Assembly (NCBI RefSeq): GCF_000150955.2
Contig: NC_011688.1
Location: forward strand, 619,012-683,011
Reading direction: 5' to 3'
Length of the DNA stretch: 64,000 bases
Source of the DNA: Phaeodactylum tricornutum CCAP 1055/1
Taxonomy: Eukaryota > Bacillariophyta > Bacillariophyceae > Surirellales > Neidiaceae
How positions within the stretch are numbered: the stretch's first letter is position 1; each line of letters starts with the position of its first letter. Positions 58,943-64,000 of the stretch are shown here, piece by piece. Under the pieces are notes generated by a model that worked only from the letters and a program-made list of their open reading frames with translations, searched no databases and was not told where the DNA came from. Position numbers and translations under genes: made by a program.

Positions 58943-60112
58943 TCATGTTTGGTATAGTGCTTTTGGAACAGTACAATTGTGGGAAGCCCAAAAGCTGTGC
59001 CTCCGCTCTTCAAGCAGCGTAAGTTCCTCGGGAGTTTTCAGGGAAGGTAATGTGACAAAGTGTAAGTTAAGATTCCCTTTCATATATAGCCCTTCGCAAG
59101 GATCCAACACCTTTACATATTTTGCCTCATCTGACGTGAACCAACATTTGAGCAGCAAGTTTAGAAGAGATTGATCCCGGCGATGCTCCACAAAAGACGG
59201 TGCATTTGGGATCAGAGATTCCGTGTCAGATATTGCACTGTAGTCTTCGGTGGCTCGCTGCCACTCTTCAATAAACTGTATGACACGGGGAGTAGGGCGG
59301 AAAATATGCAGCCCAGCGCGCCACTGACCAGAGTCCTGGAGCGCCTTTGTCGGTTTTCCACAGTATGCTTCAAATACGTCCTGTTTTGTATAATCCTTCT
59401 CATTAAACTTCATTTGTGTTAGAGCCCAGTCAATATTTGGATTTTGAATCATGTATTCGATAAAAACTGCCAAGCCTGGCCACCAATTGGTCTGGTCGTA
59501 GTCAGCATAAACCAGCACATCATCTGGTGACAGCTGCTTCAAGACATCCAAGATCACAGCCGGCTTCCAAAACCACCAGCCTCCACCCTTAGAAGATTCA
59601 TGTGTCGGATCTTTCAGGAACTGCAAATGTTCCTGGTACGGTTCATAGTTCAGCCAATGGTCGGGAACTTTGAAGTGAGAGATGGCATCAGAGGTATTCC
59701 GTAGCCAGGGAAACTTCTGGATCACTTCCCTTTGTCTGTCTTCAACATCCTTTTGAAACTTGTTGTTGTATCCCATTTTTCCAGTTAGATGAATAACGCG
59801 CTGATTGGGTTTGAGAGGTATGTGTCGGTATGGATCCTTGCTATCGCAGTAGGACTTATCGGAAGTGTTTAAAGTATTTGAAGCAAAGTCACGCAGCACC
59901 GAATCAGCACGTGTTGGGTGATGTCGAGGCTTACGCGTTGGCTGTACAGTTTGGGCTTGCAATGACTGATAAGATTGCAGAGCCTCAATCATGTCGACAT
60001 TTTTACAGTTGATCATTGCAAAATTCCTTACAAGCAGAAAAATGAAGCAAACTCCGGCAAGCAGGATTGGTATGCGAACTTTCTTCTTTGTAATGGTCTT
60101 TTCTGGAGCCAT
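58943..60112 (-). CDS. Type II membrane, glycosyltransferase-like protein
   Basis: 389 aa from the ATG at 60112 (the frame runs on to a TTG at 60145). The N-terminus MAPEKTITKKKVRIPILLAG, with a single hydrophobic segment ILLAGVCFIFLLVRNFAMI, gives a typical Golgi signal anchor. The lumenal part has RVIHLTGKMGYNNKFQKDVE, the motif GGGWWFWKPAVILDVLKQL and the likely nucleotide-sugar metal site VLVYADYD, then WRAGLHIFRPTPRVIQFIEE and EHRRDQSLLNLLLK, all in the order seen in GT-A enzymes that carry a WxWKP motif. Several NXS/T sites are present. Donor and acceptor sugars are unknown. It sits beside the 3' end of a Copia element. Confidence 0.72.
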   Translation of the reverse strand: MAPEKTITKKKVRIPILLAGVCFIFLLVRNFAMINCKNVDMIEALQSYQSLQAQTVQPTRKPRHHPTRADSVLRDFASNTLNTSDKSYCDSKDPYRHIPLKPNQRVIHLTGKMGYNNKFQKDVEDRQREVIQKFPWLRNTSDAISHFKVPDHWLNYEPYQEHLQFLKDPTHESSKGGGWWFWKPAVILDVLKQLSPDDVLVYADYDQTNWWPGLAVFIEYMIQNPNIDWALTQMKFNEKDYTKQDVFEAYCGKPTKALQDSGQWRAGLHIFRPTPRVIQFIEEWQRATEDYSAISDTESLIPNAPSFVEHRRDQSLLNLLLKCWFTSDEAKYVKVLDPCEGLYMKGNLNLHFVTLPSLKTPEELTLLEERRHSFWASHNCTVPKALYQT

Positions 60113-61142
60113 GTTGTCAAAATGAGTGCGTAGATTCCTTATCAATAGTCTTGGAAGTGAATACCTGGTAAATTAGGATAAGAGGAACGCTTTTCTGCGT
60201 CGACCAAATTGAATGTGATGAAGTGCGGTGGGCTAAACGGCACGGTGCAAACTGTCGGCCTGGAAGCTCCTGGTATGATCTCTACGTGATCAGTCGTACC
60301 ACTAGTCACGTAAGCAATAACTTCGAACAACACTGTCAACCACTTTTGCATTTAACTATTTTAAAAATTGTTGTTTTCAGTTAGCAATAACGTCCGTCTT
60401 AGGCGCTCCTATATGGATCGATGCTTGTTCGTATATGTACCAGGATTGGGACTGATATTGGCGCGTCCAAATGTAAGTACGAGTATTTGAACACTCGCTA
60501 TTTGTTCATTCAACTCTACATACCATGATTTAAAAATTTCATGGCGGTTCGCATTCCGTTACATAATGGAAGAACGCGAGCGAGTCTTTACATTGTATGA
60601 TAAATTATAGCCACGCGATGCTACAATTTGATATTACTATCTAGATATAATTGCTTAGTTATTAGCATCGTTTGCTGGAACATCTATCTAACTGTAAAGT
60701 TTATTAGCTCTAGATCTTGGCCTTATTGCCACTTCCTTTTTCCTGACCCTGTCGTAGTCTGTTAATCTCACCGTAGTGGATACGTAGGTCCATATTTACA
60801 GTACATTCCATACAGGACGTGATGATACGCAACATAAGATTAAATTATAGGGCTTGTGACATACTACCTATGTCACATCACCAGATACACTACCACTGGA
60901 TTTGCTCAGTCCCCTCACATTACTATTCGTAACTCAGAATGATAAGGTGACCAAACAATCCGTCCAGCTCCTGGGATCACGACCAAATCCATGATCAACA
61001 ACCAAATCGACAACCGTCTTTAAAAACAAATATAAAAATCATATCCACATTGTAACAACGCTCACAGAAACCCACTCTTGTAATGCAATTCCGCACGGTG
61101 GGAGGTACAATGCTTCTTCCAAAGCAAGGGACCCAAATAAAG
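60113..61142. other. Promoter of the GT gene and probable 3' LTR of Copia element 3
   Basis: AT-rich. The part nearest 61142 must hold the 3' end of the element whose pol stops at 61143. The LTR limits cannot be fixed because the other LTR lies outside the window. The 9-bp-arm palindrome at 60855-60877 could mark an LTR edge. No gene is supported; a 69-codon minus-strand frame at 60142-60351 is weak. Confidence 0.4.
60855..60877. repeat. Perfect 9-bp inverted repeat
   Basis: TGTGACATA (60855-60863) and TATGTCACA (60869-60877) around a 5-nt loop CTACC, downstream of the Copia 3 pol gene. It could be an LTR terminus, a protein-binding palindrome or an RNA hairpin. Confidence 0.7.
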
Positions 61143-64000
61143 TCAATACAAGATCCTCGAAACTAGTTCTTGAATCCGATGACCATCCAAATTCTTCGTT
61201 AGCAAATCCGCTAAGTTTGTTTTGGTACTCTCATGAGCAATCCGAATGATGTCGGCCGCACACGCTTCTCTCACCCGATGATAACAAATGCTAACATGTT
61301 TCTTTTTCATAACCGACTCCGATCGCGACGCATTGGTAACTACCGATTGATTGTCCCCGAAAACGTTTGCCGGTCCATCCAGAGGCAAACCCATCATTCG
61401 AAGTTTGTACCGCAAACCAATCAACAGCTCCGTCGCAATCTTCATCGCAACAAATTCCGAACCAAACGTAGACGTTTCGACAGTGTTTTGTCGTTTCGAA
61501 AACCAAATCACCGGTGCTTTATTCACAAATATCAAAACACCCGTTCTCAAACGACGTGTTACCTGATCGCCCGCATGATCGGCATCAACAAAAGCATTCA
61601 ACTGAACTTCTTTACTGCGAGGCTCCGGCATATTTCCTGGAATCGGTTCCATCGCATCGGGATAGAAATCCTGCCAATCACACTGAGTGAACTTGTCTTT
61701 CCACGAATTAAACGTATCGTCGAAAACAACTTTAGATTGTCCATGCACCTTTAGATACCCAAATATATGGAACACTTGATCCAAATGTCCCTCCCTTGGC
61801 TGAGCGAGATATTGCGACAACATCGAAACTTGCGCAAAGATATCGATCCGCCCCAATTCAACTGCCCATTGCAAGATTCCAATTAGGTTCTGGTAATAGT
61901 TAGCCTTGTCCGCTCCCAACACAGGCGACACATCCAATTCCGGACGGTACAATTGCGACATAACGGTGTGTCCCGACCGCGTGGTAAACCTCTGCCCGAC
62001 TTTGAAAAGCTCATTTTCAACATTAGTTACCGCAGCTTTCACGTAGTCGTCCGAACTCATATACCAATGCTCTTTGGTGGCTCCTGGTAACTTATACTTT
62101 CCAACATTGGCGCCCAAATAACGATCTGGAGGACCATACTTCTTCCGGGTCTTCGGATCTTCTTTGAACTTATAGAGACTTGATAACGTTTCCATAATCC
62201 GATCCGGCTTCTCTGAAACTGCCAAAATGTCATCAACATAAATGAGTACATATTCATAGTATTTGTCCCCATTACCTTTGACAGCCGGTCGCAACCAAAC
62301 ATCAGGATCCGCCACGCATGGTCGAAACTTTAAATCCGACATTGTTTGTGCTAAGTGCGCATGCCACGCCGCGCCTGAACTCTTTAATCCATATAGAGCC
62401 CGAACAATTAACACACGAAGTCCTTGTCTAGCTGCGCCAAACTCAGGGCCCGCAATTGTATACACACTTTCCCGACAATCTGCGTTTAAGTAAGCATTTT
62501 GCGCATCCGCCGCCAAAATGTCCAACCCGTTTAACGCTGCCAACATAAATGCAATCCGAACACTTTCTCGAGAAACTACCGACAAATAAGTCAAAGCCGC
62601 CGGTGCTTCCGTCATGTGTCCCCCAGCCACATACCGTGCCTTGCGAGTCAAATCAAGTTTCACATCAAATATAATATGACAATCAATTTTCTGGCAACCA
62701 ACCGGGAGATTTTCGTCCCCTTCGAGGAACTTGAATGCTGGCATTACGTTTGCCATCTCTTTCTCAATCGCACGTTTCCAGAACTCGGTCCCCGTTTCCG
62801 CGTCAATCTCCAACGCGTCCTTTACCAATTTGGGAACACGAATACCAAATTTGTAAGTGCGTTTCCAGTACCAAGCATTTACCTTAGAAATAATCCGATC
62901 GCGACGTCGTAGAACATCTTTGATCCACCAGATAAAGGCCGGTTCTTCTGCAAGCTTGTTAGCCACTGCGTACTCCGCCACTTGCACAGGATTTGATTCT
63001 TTTAGGTTAGCGAGGCGTTCCCATGTAGACGTCCCGTCTTTCCACTGAATCAAAAGCTTCCAACCTTTCGTCGTCCAACGCAAATACCGATTGGAGCCGT
63101 CTTTGTCGGCATACATGTTGTCATGAGACACAGCCGATGCATCCTTAGAGTGGTCTATGATCTCGTCAATCAACTGGAACTGCCGTCCGTCTTGATCAAC
63201 TTTAGAGTACAAAGACTCTGCAATGATATTAGCCGAATACTCTTTTTCGGTCCCATCCGGGAACTCGACTGTGTAAACACGGGTATCCAAAATTGGGTTA
63301 GAATTTGCAACGCCAACGGGGTTTCCATCCGTATCCCGCTTACGGCCGGTAACTTTGGCCCGTTGCTTTCCGTCCCCCAATGCCAACACCACTTCGGCCG
63401 AGAGATACTTATCAAATGTTTCCTCTGTGTACTCATTGGCTTCCGGCATGGATGCCTCCTTCTCTACGGGGTCGATATCTTCATCAATCGCAGCGTACAC
63501 ACGATTGACTTTCCAGCCAACGCCGCCATCCGGCACGTGCGTGTCGCCCCTGTTGAGGAAGTCTTGGACCGACTTGTCGAAATCTTTCAAACTAGTCTTG
63601 AAACTGTCCAATCCACGCTCGTCGGCTGAAACTGGCTGCACCATTGACCGTGCAATTACTCGTCCCGACTTGGGAACAATCCAGCAACAGAACGCCTGGC
63701 CGACCCGGTGAGCAGGACCTAACCACCGGCCAAGCAATTTCTTTTCCTCCGGAAAGTCCCCAGGGTCCAGATACCACACAGGCTGGTACATCCTATACTC
63801 TAGCCACTCTGTGATATCCGGCGTCTCCCCAGTAACGTGCTTGATGGGTGTCCTACCTTTGAGATTGTACAGTGGGTGAGCAGTACGAGACCGAATCTCC
63901 GAAACATACTCTGCCACGTAATCCCAAAAACGTTGCGGAACTCCTTCGTGGGTCATGATACGAAGCACCTGCTTCTTCAATTCCCGGATTTCCGATTCCG
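61143..64000 (-). CDS. Copia Pol polyprotein of element 3 (partial, runs off the window)
   Basis: An open frame of about 950 codons that continues past position 64000, so the N-terminus (Gag, protease, integrase core) is missing here. Visible order: integrase C-terminus (GVPQRFWDYVAEYVSEIRSR, LLGRWLGPAHRVGQ), a chromodomain-like block YLRWTTKGWKLLIQWKDGTS...LANLKE (plus-strand ~62950-63095), then reverse transcriptase with WKRAIEKEMANV, DILAADAQNAYLNAD, LYGLKSSGAAWHAHL and the catalytic YVDDILAVSE, and RNase H with FVDADHAGDQ, TFGSEFVAMK and GDNQSVV. The end DLLTKNLDGHRIQELVSRI is typical of Copia. It is a different lineage from elements 1 and 2 (YVDDIL against VVDDFG). No break is visible in this part. 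Confidence 0.92.
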   Translation of the reverse strand, partial: ESEIRELKKQVLRIMTHEGVPQRFWDYVAEYVSEIRSRTAHPLYNLKGRTPIKHVTGETPDITEWLEYRMYQPVWYLDPGDFPEEKKLLGRWLGPAHRVGQAFCCWIVPKSGRVIARSMVQPVSADERGLDSFKTSLKDFDKSVQDFLNRGDTHVPDGGVGWKVNRVYAAIDEDIDPVEKEASMPEANEYTEETFDKYLSAEVVLALGDGKQRAKVTGRKRDTDGNPVGVANSNPILDTRVYTVEFPDGTEKEYSANIIAESLYSKVDQDGRQFQLIDEIIDHSKDASAVSHDNMYADKDGSNRYLRWTTKGWKLLIQWKDGTSTWERLANLKESNPVQVAEYAVANKLAEEPAFIWWIKDVLRRRDRIISKVNAWYWKRTYKFGIRVPKLVKDALEIDAETGTEFWKRAIEKEMANVMPAFKFLEGDENLPVGCQKIDCHIIFDVKLDLTRKARYVAGGHMTEAPAALTYLSVVSRESVRIAFMLAALNGLDILAADAQNAYLNADCRESVYTIAGPEFGAARQGLRVLIVRALYGLKSSGAAWHAHLAQTMSDLKFRPCVADPDVWLRPAVKGNGDKYYEYVLIYVDDILAVSEKPDRIMETLSSLYKFKEDPKTRKKYGPPDRYLGANVGKYKLPGATKEHWYMSSDDYVKAAVTNVENELFKVGQRFTTRSGHTVMSQLYRPELDVSPVLGADKANYYQNLIGILQWAVELGRIDIFAQVSMLSQYLAQPREGHLDQVFHIFGYLKVHGQSKVVFDDTFNSWKDKFTQCDWQDFYPDAMEPIPGNMPEPRSKEVQLNAFVDADHAGDQVTRRLRTGVLIFVNKAPVIWFSKRQNTVETSTFGSEFVAMKIATELLIGLRYKLRMMGLPLDGPANVFGDNQSVVTNASRSESVMKKKHVSICYHRVREACAADIIRIAHESTKTNLADLLTKNLDGHRIQELVSRILY
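61143..64000 (-). mobile_element. Ty1/copia-type retrotransposon, element 3 (partial)
   Basis: Only the 3' half is in the window; its 3' LTR should lie within 60113-61142. The uninterrupted pol suggests a fairly young copy. It is on the minus strand, 1 kb upstream of the glycosyltransferase-like gene. Confidence 0.85.

Overview
The window is nuclear DNA of a diatom, most consistent with the pennate Phaeodactylum tricornutum. The evidence is a bZIP-LOV aureochrome whose length (378 aa) and photoactive cysteine (Cys287) match what I recall for AUREO1a, short GT-AG introns, diatom-type Copia retrotransposons, a plastid-targeting signal with an AFAP-type cleavage motif, and lineage-specific ankyrin and 7TM families. 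No bacterial-style operons are present; genes are single transcription units on both strands.

Layout, left to right. 0-13.7 kb: an unknown protein, homogentisate 1,2-dioxygenase, a divergent pair of ADF/cofilin (minus) and CCT-beta chaperonin (plus), a type II membrane protein joining a glycosyltransferase-like and an alginate-lyase-like domain, then AUREO1a. 14.6-18.7 kb: two tandem ankyrin-repeat paralogs with the same intron position. 19.5-32.7 kb: a mirror-image repeat region. Its outer 152-bp arms are inverted copies, its inner arms carry 78-bp minisatellites in opposite orientation, and each arm is split by one copy of the same Ty1/copia family. Element 1 (minus) has identical LTRs and open gag and pol; element 2 (plus) is broken. 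33.4-48.3 kb: a degenerate alpha/beta hydrolase, a secreted EF-hand protein, ribosomal stalk protein P1, a basic nuclear-looking protein, a large ankyrin-like protein, a small membrane protein, a helix-hairpin-helix protein, a signal-peptide protein and a 7TM receptor-like protein. 48.4-60.1 kb: a weakly supported locus, a urea-transporter-like protein with a mitochondrial-looking leader, a Nup50-like nucleoporin, a plastid-targeted protein of unknown function and a Golgi-type glycosyltransferase-like protein. 61.1-64.0 kb: the 3' half of a different Copia element running off the window.

The most interesting signals are in the 5.28-kb Copia family. (1) The 11 nt directly after the 5' LTR are a perfect complement of an 11-nt stretch inside the LTR and do not start with the TGG expected of a tRNA primer site, which suggests self-primed reverse transcription like that of yeast Tf1. 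(2) gag and pol lie in one frame, separated only by a UAG codon, followed 25 nt later by a 15-bp stem conserved in both copies while the loop varies. This looks like a programmed stop-codon readthrough cassette. (3) The two insertions sit in the arms of an apparent 2.6-kb foldback-like element.

Gene starts were placed at ATG codons; several long open frames begin at non-ATG codons and were trimmed. Introns were placed by GT-AG signals plus frame and family continuity. Function calls come from motif recognition, not from searches.
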